Positions 33,038 through 40,276 of a stretch of DNA of 44,908 bases are shown piece after piece. The notes beneath the pieces were generated by a model that saw nothing but the letters and a program-made list of their open reading frames with translations, did no database searches and was not told the DNA's origin. The position numbers and the translations under genes were made by a program. The number at the start of each line of letters is the position of its first letter. The first letter of the stretch is position 1. This DNA comes from Candidatus Kuenenia stuttgartensis (GTDB lineage Bacteria > Planctomycetota > Planctomycetia > Pirellulales > UBA1268): assembly GCA_945870505.1 (NCBI GenBank), contig CAMBSN010000015.1, forward strand, positions 1-44,908, in the 5' to 3' direction.

Positions 33038-34428
33038 AGTGCCCTGCGGTGCCGCTTGGGACCTCGGCCCTTACCCAACAGCGTCGCCGCCGGAGGCCGC
33101 TTGGGAGCGTCCGCAGCCGGTTCAGCCTCGGCCTCGGCTGCTGGGGCAGCGGCACGGTGGAAATCGCCCGTGGGCACGTGCTCGATGGGGGCCGGCTTGG
33201 GGCGACGATCAAAGGCGTCGAAGCCCTCGATCTCGTCCCGCTTGAGGAGCCGCTCGATCCGCATCTCGATCCTCGTGAGCTGCGGCCCCTCCTCCGGCGA
33301 CACGAACGTGAAGGCAATGCCCTCACGGCCCATGCGGCCGGTGCGGCCCACACGGTGGACGTAGTCGTCGCAGAACTCCGGGATGTCGTAGTTGACGATG
33401 TGGGACACACTCGACACGTCGATCCCGCGACCCACCACGTCGGTGGCCACGAGAATTCTCGCGCTTCCCTCGCGAAACTGCCGCATCACCCGGTCGCGGA
33501 CGCTCTGCGCGAGGTCGCCATGAATGCAGGCCACTTCGTCGGCCTGGAGGGACCGGCGGCGAGAGAGCTTTTCGTGAATCTTGTCGGTGCCCCGTTTGGT
33601 GCGGCAGAAGACAATCACCTGCCGTGGATTCTCCCGCTCCAGCAGCCGCACGAGGAGATCGAACTTCCGCGTCGGGTCGACCGTGAAGTACCGCTGCTCG
33701 ATCGTCTCGACTGCCAGTTCGTTCGTCGAGAAGTCCATGATCTCGGGATCGCGCATATACCGCGCGGCGATCTTCTGCACCGGCGGCGGCACGGTGGCCG
33801 ACAAGAGCAGCGTCTGGCGGCTTTCCGGACAGCGGCGGAGGATCTTTTCGATGTCAGGACGAAACCCGATATCGAGCATCCGATCGGCCTCATCGAGCGT
33901 GACCATGTCGAGGGCCGAGAACGAGATCGTGCCCCTGCTCATGTGGTCGAGCACGCGGCCCGGCGTGCCTACGACCACCGCCGGATGCTTGGCGAGTTTG
34001 TCGATCTGCCCTTTGATCGGCTTGCCACCGTAGACGGCGACGCAATGAATCTTCGAGCCGTGGGCGAGTTTCTCGAACTCGTCCTTGACCTGCACGGCGA
34101 GTTCCCGCGTGGGCACGAGCACGAGCGCCCGAGGCCCGCCGGCGCGGCCCGGTTGCAGCATCCGCTCCAGGATCGGCAGCACGAACGATGCCGTCTTGCC
34201 GGTGCCCGTCCGGGCTTGGCCGAGCACGTCGACGCCGGCGATCGCTCGCGGGATCAATCCCGCTTGGACCGGCGTGGGTGTCGTGTAGCCCGCACGATCG
34301 ACGGCGGCGAGTGTCGCCGCGGAGAGGCCCAGATTCCGAAAACTGTCTGCCGCCTGCGGGGCGGACGCCCCGCAAACCGGCTCGGCGGGAGCACCCGTCT
34401 CCGCCGGATGCCCTGCCGTGTTGTCCAT
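33034..34428 (-). CDS. DEAD-box ATP-dependent RNA helicase
   Basis: A 464-residue DEAD-box helicase. Q motif at TTPTPVQAGLIP, Walker A ARTGTGKT (72-79), PTREL, TPGR, DEAD at 179-182, SAT in LLLSATVPPP, then domain 2 with IVFCRTKRGTDKIHEKL, LVATDVVGRGIDVSSV and HRVGRTGRMGREG. The C-terminus is a Pro/Ala-rich basic tail ([12 protein letters not shown]), typical of RhlE/CsdA-like members. The frame runs upstream to 34656, but the ATG at 34428 gives the expected N-terminus with a 28-residue leader. A motif repeated near rplY lies about 40-60 bases upstream. Role probably RNA remodelling; which of the paralogues it is cannot be said. Confidence 0.93.
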   Translation of the reverse strand: MDNTAGHPAETGAPAEPVCGASAPQAADSFRNLGLSAATLAAVDRAGYTTPTPVQAGLIPRAIAGVDVLGQARTGTGKTASFVLPILERMLQPGRAGGPRALVLVPTRELAVQVKDEFEKLAHGSKIHCVAVYGGKPIKGQIDKLAKHPAVVVGTPGRVLDHMSRGTISFSALDMVTLDEADRMLDIGFRPDIEKILRRCPESRQTLLLSATVPPPVQKIAARYMRDPEIMDFSTNELAVETIEQRYFTVDPTRKFDLLVRLLERENPRQVIVFCRTKRGTDKIHEKLSRRRSLQADEVACIHGDLAQSVRDRVMRQFREGSARILVATDVVGRGIDVSSVSHIVNYDIPEFCDDYVHRVGRTGRMGREGIAFTFVSPEEGPQLTRIEMRIERLLKRDEIEGFDAFDRRPKPAPIEHVPTGDFHRAAAPAAEAEAEPAADAPKRPPAATLLGKGRGPKRHRRAL

Positions 34429-34645
34429 GAACACTCGTTGCCTCGTTGCTTCCTCGAAACGTCGTCCGCATCGCTCCGTGGGGCGTCCTGATGCCCGCAT
34501 CGGAAGGCGGACATCAGCCCTTGGCTGGTGCCCGCACAGCGGTTGGCGGCGTGTGAGAAAGCCGCCCCTGTCAATGCGTGAACGGTACCACGCCCCGCCC
34601 ATACCGGCAAACACCGCGAACGTGATCGCACCGAACGGGCATGTT

Positions 34646-35536
34646 TTACCGGTCAAACAGCTTCTTCAGCGCCCAGACCGTCGCTGCGCGGCCGGCGCGG
34701 GCGATCGAACGAGTCAGCGGAATCCGCTTCGGACACACGGCCACGCAGTTCTGCGCGTTGCCGCACATCTGGATGCCCCCCTGCCGCGTCAGCGCCTCCA
34801 TCCGCTCGTCGGCGATCATGCGGCCGGTGGGATGGGCATTGAAAAGCACCGCCTGGCTGATCGCATGGGCCCCGACGAAGCCCGTGTCGAATGCGGACTT
34901 CCTCCGCTTCTCAAAATCGGCCTCGGACTCGTCGTCGCGACGCACTGTCTCCACCTTCGTGTACTGCGGGCACGCCTCCAGGCAGCAGCCACAGCTCATG
35001 CACTCCGACAGGGGATAGGCGTCTTCCTGCTCCTCCGGAGAGATCCGCGGGCCGGGGCCAAGGTCGTAGGAGCCTTCCACGGGCACCCACGCCTTCACCT
35101 TTTCGAGCCCACGGAACACCCGCCGTCGATCCACCACGAGGTCGCGGACCACCGGAAACTTCGACATCGGCCGCAGTTCGATCTCATCGCCGTTCTCGGC
35201 CTGCAGCCGATCGACGAGCGCCGAGCAGGCCATTCGCGTGCGGCCGTTGATCAGCATCGTGCAGGAGCCACAGACCTCCTCGAGGCAGTTGCAGTCCCAG
35301 GCGACGGGAGCCACCTTCCGGCCATCCTGCGACCGGGCCTGCGCCGCGATCTTCTGGAGAACGCTGATGACGTTCATGTTCGGCTCGTAGGAAACCTCAA
35401 ACCGCTCCCAATAGCTCTCGCCGCCGGCCACGTCCTGCCGCAACACGCGAACCCGTACGACCGAACGAGCCGTGCCGTGGCCATCGCCGCCAGCCCCGTG
35501 CACGAGGTCCGCGGCTGAATCAGCTGCCTTGATCAT
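34646..35536 (-). CDS. sdhB: Succinate dehydrogenase / fumarate reductase iron-sulphur subunit
   Basis: A 296-residue subunit that carries the three Fe-S clusters between SdhA and the membrane. The 2Fe-2S motif is WDCNCLEEVCGSCTMLINGR with a fourth Cys in MACSAL. The other clusters are at CMSCGCCLEACP and CGNAQNCVAVCPK. It is about 50 residues longer than usual, chiefly at the N-terminus (GGDGHGTARSVVRV) and in the YTKVETVRRDDESEADFEKRR stretch. It is the last gene of sdhCAB, 28 bases after sdhA. Confidence 0.94.
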   Translation of the reverse strand: MIKAADSAADLVHGAGGDGHGTARSVVRVRVLRQDVAGGESYWERFEVSYEPNMNVISVLQKIAAQARSQDGRKVAPVAWDCNCLEEVCGSCTMLINGRTRMACSALVDRLQAENGDEIELRPMSKFPVVRDLVVDRRRVFRGLEKVKAWVPVEGSYDLGPGPRISPEEQEDAYPLSECMSCGCCLEACPQYTKVETVRRDDESEADFEKRRKSAFDTGFVGAHAISQAVLFNAHPTGRMIADERMEALTRQGGIQMCGNAQNCVAVCPKRIPLTRSIARAGRAATVWALKKLFDR

Positions 35537-35564
35537 TGGGTCTTCTCCCTCGAGTTTCCGCGTG

Positions 35565-37556
35565 TCATGCCCCGGCGCCGGCCGGCTGGCCCTTCTCCGC
35601 GACCTGACCGGCCGCCTTCGCCGCCCGATCCTTCCAGGCCTCCTCGATCGCGTCGCCCCCGACAAGACCGTAGAGCCGCGGCCGGGGCGGGATCAGCGAT
35701 GTGTCGATGTCCTGGTACGAGATCTCCGGATCGCCGTTCGGTCCACAGGTCGCGATCGTTGATTTCAGCCACTTTCGCGTATTGGCCTCGAAGGCGTCGC
35801 ACCACTGCTCGGCCTCGCGCCGCTTGCCCTCGGGATCGGTCGCCTTCAGACCCGGCATCGAGAAGGCCGGCTTGAAGTGGGCGCCGCGGCACTCGTCACG
35901 GAGCAGTGCTCCCTTGAGGATCAGCTTCGCGATCGGGAACATGTCGCCGAGTGCTTTCGTGAACACGACGTTCTGGTTCGTCCAGTTGCCCGTGTCAGAC
36001 ACGGCGCACCGTTTCCACCGCTCGGCCATCCGGCAGGCCTCGTTGTAGGCCGCCGTGAGCTGGTCGTTGCGGCGAACGACCGTGGCCACGCGCGTCATCA
36101 GGTTGCCGAGTTCCTGGTGGAGCGTGTACGGATTTTCGTCGCCAGCGGTCCGCGCGAGCAGTTCGCGATGCCGCTCCTCGTGGCGACGGATCTCCGCGTC
36201 AAACAGCCGGGTCTGATCGCCCGCCGCCTTCGTAGCCGCACCGCAGACGTTGGCGAGCGTCGGGGCCACAAACAAGCCGCTGAAGATGCAGGAGAGGAGC
36301 GAATTGGCCCCCAGGCGGTTGGCGCCGTGGTACTGGTAGTCGCACTCGCCGATTGCGTAGAGGCCGGGGAGGCTCGTCTGCTGGTTGCGGAGCGAGCCCT
36401 CCGCCAGGCCTCCCGAGCCGCTCTTCTCGTAGTCCACCCACAACCCGCCCATCGAATAGTGGACGGCGGGGAAGATCTTCATCGGCGTCACCCGAGGATC
36501 AACGCCCTGAAACTTCTCATAAATCTCGAGAATCCCACCGAGCTTGCGGTCGAGCGTCTCCTTCGGGATGTGCGTCAGATCGAGGTAGACGCAGAGCCGG
36601 TCCTTTTCGACAGAGAGGCCGTCGGTCGTGCAGATGTCAAAGATCTCGCGGGTCGCGATGTCGCGGGGCACGAGGTTGCCGTACTTCGGATACCGCTCCT
36701 CGAGGAAGTAGGACCGCTCGGCTTCGGGAATGCTTCGTGGATCACGCTGGTCCTGCGGCTTCCGCGGCACCCACACCCGGCCCCCCTCGCCGCGGGCGCT
36801 CTCGCTCATCAGCCGCAGTTTGTCGGCGCCAGGGATGGCGGTGGGGTGCACCTGGATGAACTCGCCGTTTCCATAGCAGGCCCCAGCCTGATAGGCGCGG
36901 CTCACGGCACTGCCGGTGCAGACCATCGACATCGTCGAGCGTCCGTAGATCAGTCCGTTGCCACCCGTGGCAAGCACCACCGCGTCGGCCGCAAAGGCCT
37001 TGAACTGCATGGTGACGAGGTCTTGGCAGATGGCGCCGCGGCACCGACCGGCTTCGTCGAGCACGGGCCCCAGGAAGTCCCAGAACTCCCACTTCTTGAC
37101 CTTTCCCTCCACCTCCCAGCGGCGGACCTGTTCGTCGAGGGCGTAGAGGAGTTGCTGACCGGTCGTGGCGCCGGCGAAGGCAGTCCGTTTGTAGAGCGTG
37201 CCGCCGAACCGTCGCTGGTCACGAAAACCCTCCGACGTGCGATTGAATGGCACGCCGAGCCGGTCCATGAGGTCGATGATCTTCGGGCCCCAGTCGGCCA
37301 TCTCCTTGACGGGCGGCTGGTGCTGGAGGAAGTCACCCCCGTAGACGGTGTCGTCGAGGTGCTTCCACTCGCTGTCGCCCTGCTGCCGCGTGAGGGCGTT
37401 GACGCTGTTGATGCCCCCCTGGGCGCAGACGCTGTGCGACCGTTTGACCGGCACGAGGCTGACGAGGTCGACATCGATCCCGAGTTCGGCAAGCCGCATG
37501 GTGGCCGCAAGGCCTGCAAGACCGCCGCCGACGACGAGAACCCTCGGTTGAGCCAT
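35565..37556 (-). CDS. sdhA: Succinate dehydrogenase / fumarate reductase flavoprotein subunit
   Basis: The 663-residue catalytic flavoprotein oxidises succinate to fumarate. The FAD loop is VVGGGLAGLAA near residues 8-18, and the covalent FAD His is H41 in KRSHSVCAQGG. The dicarboxylate site is visible in HPTAIPGADKLRLMSESARG with downstream RGEGGRVW, and a C-terminal helical domain and cap are present (NLMTRVATVVRRNDQL). The QHQPPVKEM and GVPFNRTSEG segments are typical of the B-type enzymes with cytochrome b558. Middle gene of sdhCAB. Confidence 0.96.
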   Translation of the reverse strand: MAQPRVLVVGGGLAGLAATMRLAELGIDVDLVSLVPVKRSHSVCAQGGINSVNALTRQQGDSEWKHLDDTVYGGDFLQHQPPVKEMADWGPKIIDLMDRLGVPFNRTSEGFRDQRRFGGTLYKRTAFAGATTGQQLLYALDEQVRRWEVEGKVKKWEFWDFLGPVLDEAGRCRGAICQDLVTMQFKAFAADAVVLATGGNGLIYGRSTMSMVCTGSAVSRAYQAGACYGNGEFIQVHPTAIPGADKLRLMSESARGEGGRVWVPRKPQDQRDPRSIPEAERSYFLEERYPKYGNLVPRDIATREIFDICTTDGLSVEKDRLCVYLDLTHIPKETLDRKLGGILEIYEKFQGVDPRVTPMKIFPAVHYSMGGLWVDYEKSGSGGLAEGSLRNQQTSLPGLYAIGECDYQYHGANRLGANSLLSCIFSGLFVAPTLANVCGAATKAAGDQTRLFDAEIRRHEERHRELLARTAGDENPYTLHQELGNLMTRVATVVRRNDQLTAAYNEACRMAERWKRCAVSDTGNWTNQNVVFTKALGDMFPIAKLILKGALLRDECRGAHFKPAFSMPGLKATDPEGKRREAEQWCDAFEANTRKWLKSTIATCGPNGDPEISYQDIDTSLIPPRPRLYGLVGGDAIEEAWKDRAAKAAGQVAEKGQPAGAGA

Positions 37557-37579
37557 GGGTAGAAATCCTGCGTGATGGA

Positions 37580-38350
37580 TCAGTGGGTGGATGCGGGAAT
37601 CGGTGCCGGGGCTACGGCACCACCGGGCATGGAGAGGGCCCGCTTCTGCTTTTCAGTCCAGACCTCGGCCTCCTGGGCCTTGGGCACGTCGAGCGAACGG
37701 AAGCCACCGAGCGCTCCGAGGCCAGCAGCCGCGAGTCCGAGACCGACGACGATGCTGACCACGTTGGCCCGCCGCATGGCGGCCGGGCTCGTCCACAGGC
37801 CCCACGTGATGCCGAGCGTCCAGAGGCCGTTGGAGAAATGGAACACCGTCGAGAGGATGCCGATCGTATAAAGAATCGCGGTCAGCGTCGGCTGCAGCGC
37901 CGTGGCGGCGGTGCTGGCGGCATAGTGAGGGTCGAACCGTCCCCCGCCAAACGGCTTGCCCAGCCAGTGCAGTTGCATGATGTGCCAGACGATGAAGGCG
38001 AAGGCGATCATGCCGGTCGCCCGCTGGAGCGTGTATCGGACGTTCCCGACGTAGGCATACGACCCCACATTCGGCAGGCCGTTCGCGATGATCACGAAGC
38101 CCACCGCCGCGTGAAACAGCATCGGCAGGAAGATGAAAGCCACCTCGACCGGCACCAAGAGCGGGCCGAGCGAATGGATCATGTCCACCCGCGACTGGAA
38201 CGTACGGCCATCATCCCCGGCAAGGATGGAGGCATTCGTCAGCAGGTGGACGGCCAGAAACGCGCCGACCGGAATCAGGCCCGACAGCGAGAACAGCCGA
38301 TAGATGAGGAACTGGTGGCGTTCCAGGAACGACGGGGATGACTCGCTCAC
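37580..38350 (-). CDS. sdhC: Succinate dehydrogenase cytochrome b558 subunit
   Basis: A membrane anchor of about 256 residues with five predicted helices, the single-subunit type B form, and no separate SdhD. Candidate haem and quinone His residues occur in RHQFLIYRLFSLSG, AVHLLTNAS, FHAAVGFVI, IVWHIMQLHWLG and STVFHFSNGLW. The GTG at 38350, with GAGG 8 bases upstream, is preferred because it yields a start at SESSPSFLERHQ as in homologs; an ATG at 38380 would add ten residues. It is the first gene of sdhCAB and faces the PAS-GAF-REC gene. Confidence 0.88.
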   Translation of the reverse strand: MSESSPSFLERHQFLIYRLFSLSGLIPVGAFLAVHLLTNASILAGDDGRTFQSRVDMIHSLGPLLVPVEVAFIFLPMLFHAAVGFVIIANGLPNVGSYAYVGNVRYTLQRATGMIAFAFIVWHIMQLHWLGKPFGGGRFDPHYAASTAATALQPTLTAILYTIGILSTVFHFSNGLWTLGITWGLWTSPAAMRRANVVSIVVGLGLAAAGLGALGGFRSLDVPKAQEAEVWTEKQKRALSMPGGAVAPAPIPASTH

Positions 38351-38438
38351 GATCGGCCTCAGGGAGCGGCACTGCCGCATTGGGGGGGCGGGGAGCAGGC
38401 CGCCGGATGGCGACAGCGCTGGCTCGTCAACCTTGGGG

Positions 38439-38466
38439 AGTATAGGTCTGCTCCGCCACGCGACAA
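38439..38466 (-). promoter_or_regulatory. Probable promoter of sdhCAB
   Basis: On the minus strand, TTGTCG (38466-38461) and TATACT (38444-38439) are spaced by 16 bases, a fair sigma-70 type match. Initiation near 38431 would give a leader of about 80 bases before sdhC. Confidence 0.6.
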
Positions 38467-38480
38467 CGCCACACGACGAT

Positions 38481-38509
38481 TTGGCGGCCGGATGGAGCGG
38501 TTTTATACT
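38481..38509 (+). promoter_or_regulatory. Probable promoter of the PAS-GAF-REC gene
   Basis: TTGGCG (38481-38486) and TATACT (38504-38509) are spaced by 17 bases. Initiation near 38516 would place an ATG at 38492 upstream of the transcript, so it cannot be the translation start. A GGAGAG at 38534-38539 then precedes the GTG at 38546 by 6 bases. Confidence 0.65.
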
Positions 38510-38545
38510 CGGGGCTTGGTGCCTGTCGGCTACGGAGAGTGGCTG

Positions 38546-40138
38546 GTGACGCAGAGCGACGACGAACTGGCCGATCCGACCGCGACACGGCATCGTGAGC
38601 ACGAGCTCGTCGAGCACCTTCCCGATGGGGTGGCGGTTCTCGATTCCGGCGGCGGCATCACCTGGGCCAACGAACGGCTCGAAGGCTGGTGCGGGCAGGG
38701 CGACCTCCGCGGCCGCGACTTTCTCAGTTCGCTGGCCGGCTGGGCGACCGAGCACCGACCGACAGAGCTGAGTGATTTCCACGAGGCCCTGCTCGCCGGT
38801 CGGCCGCGATCCGCGATTCTCAAGACGGCTGGCAACCGCTTCTTCGCCGTCCACGCCTCGGCGGCCTTCAGTCCCGCCGACATTGCCTCCGGGCCACGGA
38901 CCGTCGTCACCGTCCGCGATGTCACCCAGACGATCCTCGAGCAACAGAAGCGAGCGGCGATCCACGCGGCAGGGCAGACGCTTGCCGATCTATCTCCAGT
39001 GGAACTCGCCGACATGACCGTGAGCGAGCGGATCGAGCTGCTCAAGAGCAACATCATCCACTACTCCAAAGACCTGCTGAAGTTCGACGTGCTCGAGATC
39101 CGGCTCCTCGACCGACAGACCGGGCGTCTCGAACCGCTGCTTGCCGAAGGCATGCAGCCCGAGGCCGAAGTGAGGATCCTTCACGCGAAGCCGGAGCACA
39201 ACGGCGTCACCGGCTACGTGGCCGCCACCGGCCACGCCTACTGGTGCAGCGACACCACCAAGGATCCGCTCTACCTGGAGGGCTGTAAGGGAGCCAAGAG
39301 CTCGATCACCGTGCCGCTCATGCTCCACGATCAGGTGATCGGCACGTTCAACGTGGAGAGCCCTGAGCCCGGCGGGTTTGACGCCACCGACCTGCAGTTC
39401 CTCGAGATCTTTTCCCGCGACGTGGCCGCGGCCCTCAACACGCTCGAACTCCTCGTCGCCGAAAAGGCGACGACAGCGGCGGAGAGCATCGAGGCGATCC
39501 ACGGAGCCGTCGCCCTGCCGGTGGACGACATCCTCAACGACGCCGTGAGCGTCATGGAGAAGTACATTGGCCACGACGCCGACGTCGTGGAGCGGCTCCA
39601 GCGGATCCTGAAGAACGCCCGCGACATCAAGCAGGTGATCCAGAAAGTCGGCGAACAGATGGCCCCGAGTTCGGCCCACACGCAGCGGCGGCAGGGCGAC
39701 CGCCGCCGGGCCCTGGTGGCCAAACGGATTCTCGTCGTTGATTCCGACGAGCAGGTGCGGCAAGCGGCCCACGCCCTGCTCGAACGGTCGGGCTGCACGG
39801 TGGAAACCGCCCGGGACGGCGGCGAGGCCGCGTCGATGGTGCGGGCCTGCCGCGGTGAATGCTACGACGCGATCATCGCCGACATCCGTCTTCCCGACAT
39901 GAGCGGCCACCAACTCCTCCTGCGGCTCCAGGAGATTCTCGACCCGGTGCCGCTGATCCTGATGACCGGTTTTGGTTACGACCCCGGCCACTCGATCGTG
40001 AAGGCCCGGCAGGCCGGCATCGATCTGGTGCTCTTTAAGCCCTTCCGGATCGACCAACTCCTCGACACCGTCGAAAAGTCGATCATGCGCCGGCAGGCCC
40101 CGCCCGTGGCTGCCGCCGACCCGTCAGGCCAGGCCTGA
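38546..40138 (+). CDS. PAS-GAF-receiver signalling protein
   Basis: A 530-residue protein. Residues 18-130 form a PAS domain (VEHLPDGVAVLDSGGGITWANERL, ending in VTVRDVTQTILEQQ). Residues 160-305 are a GAF domain (LKFDVLEIRLLDRQTGRLEPL, GVTGYVAATGHAYWC, ITVPLMLHDQVIGTFNVES). Residues 310-375 are helical and DHp-like, but lack a histidine-kinase ATP domain. Residues 393-520 are a receiver with D399, D401, phospho-acceptor D446 (IIADIRLPD), and Lys498 (LFKPF). It must take its phosphate from a partner kinase. The start is chosen from the promoter and GGAGAG described next to it. It is divergent from sdhCAB and 138 bases upstream of the secretin gene. Confidence 0.87.
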   Translation: MTQSDDELADPTATRHREHELVEHLPDGVAVLDSGGGITWANERLEGWCGQGDLRGRDFLSSLAGWATEHRPTELSDFHEALLAGRPRSAILKTAGNRFFAVHASAAFSPADIASGPRTVVTVRDVTQTILEQQKRAAIHAAGQTLADLSPVELADMTVSERIELLKSNIIHYSKDLLKFDVLEIRLLDRQTGRLEPLLAEGMQPEAEVRILHAKPEHNGVTGYVAATGHAYWCSDTTKDPLYLEGCKGAKSSITVPLMLHDQVIGTFNVESPEPGGFDATDLQFLEIFSRDVAAALNTLELLVAEKATTAAESIEAIHGAVALPVDDILNDAVSVMEKYIGHDADVVERLQRILKNARDIKQVIQKVGEQMAPSSAHTQRRQGDRRRALVAKRILVVDSDEQVRQAAHALLERSGCTVETARDGGEAASMVRACRGECYDAIIADIRLPDMSGHQLLLRLQEILDPVPLILMTGFGYDPGHSIVKARQAGIDLVLFKPFRIDQLLDTVEKSIMRRQAPPVAAADPSGQA

Positions 40139-40170
40139 CGATCCAGGGTGGCCCTCCACCCCCGAAATCA

Positions 40171-40189
40171 CCCCGTTTGCCGGGGTTTT
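40171..40189 (+). terminator. Rho-independent terminator
   Basis: CCCCG (40171-40175), loop TTTGC, CGGGG (40181-40185), then TTTT. It lies between the PAS-GAF-REC gene and the secretin gene, and isolates the two. The 10-base word TCCAGGGTGG occurs on both sides. Confidence 0.7.
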
Positions 40190-40276
40190 CCAGGGTGGAC
40201 GTGGCCTTGACCCGCGATGACGCACGCGGGTACTTCTCCCACCCCACGGATCGTTTCCCGCATAAGGAATCCGCGA

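Noticed and set aside
33049-34491. 480-codon plus-strand frame
   Set aside because: Antisense to the DEAD-box helicase gene, whose motifs are all intact.
38492-38545. ATG at 38492 as start of the PAS-GAF-REC protein
   Set aside because: It lies between the -35 and -10 boxes of a good promoter and has no ribosome-binding site.
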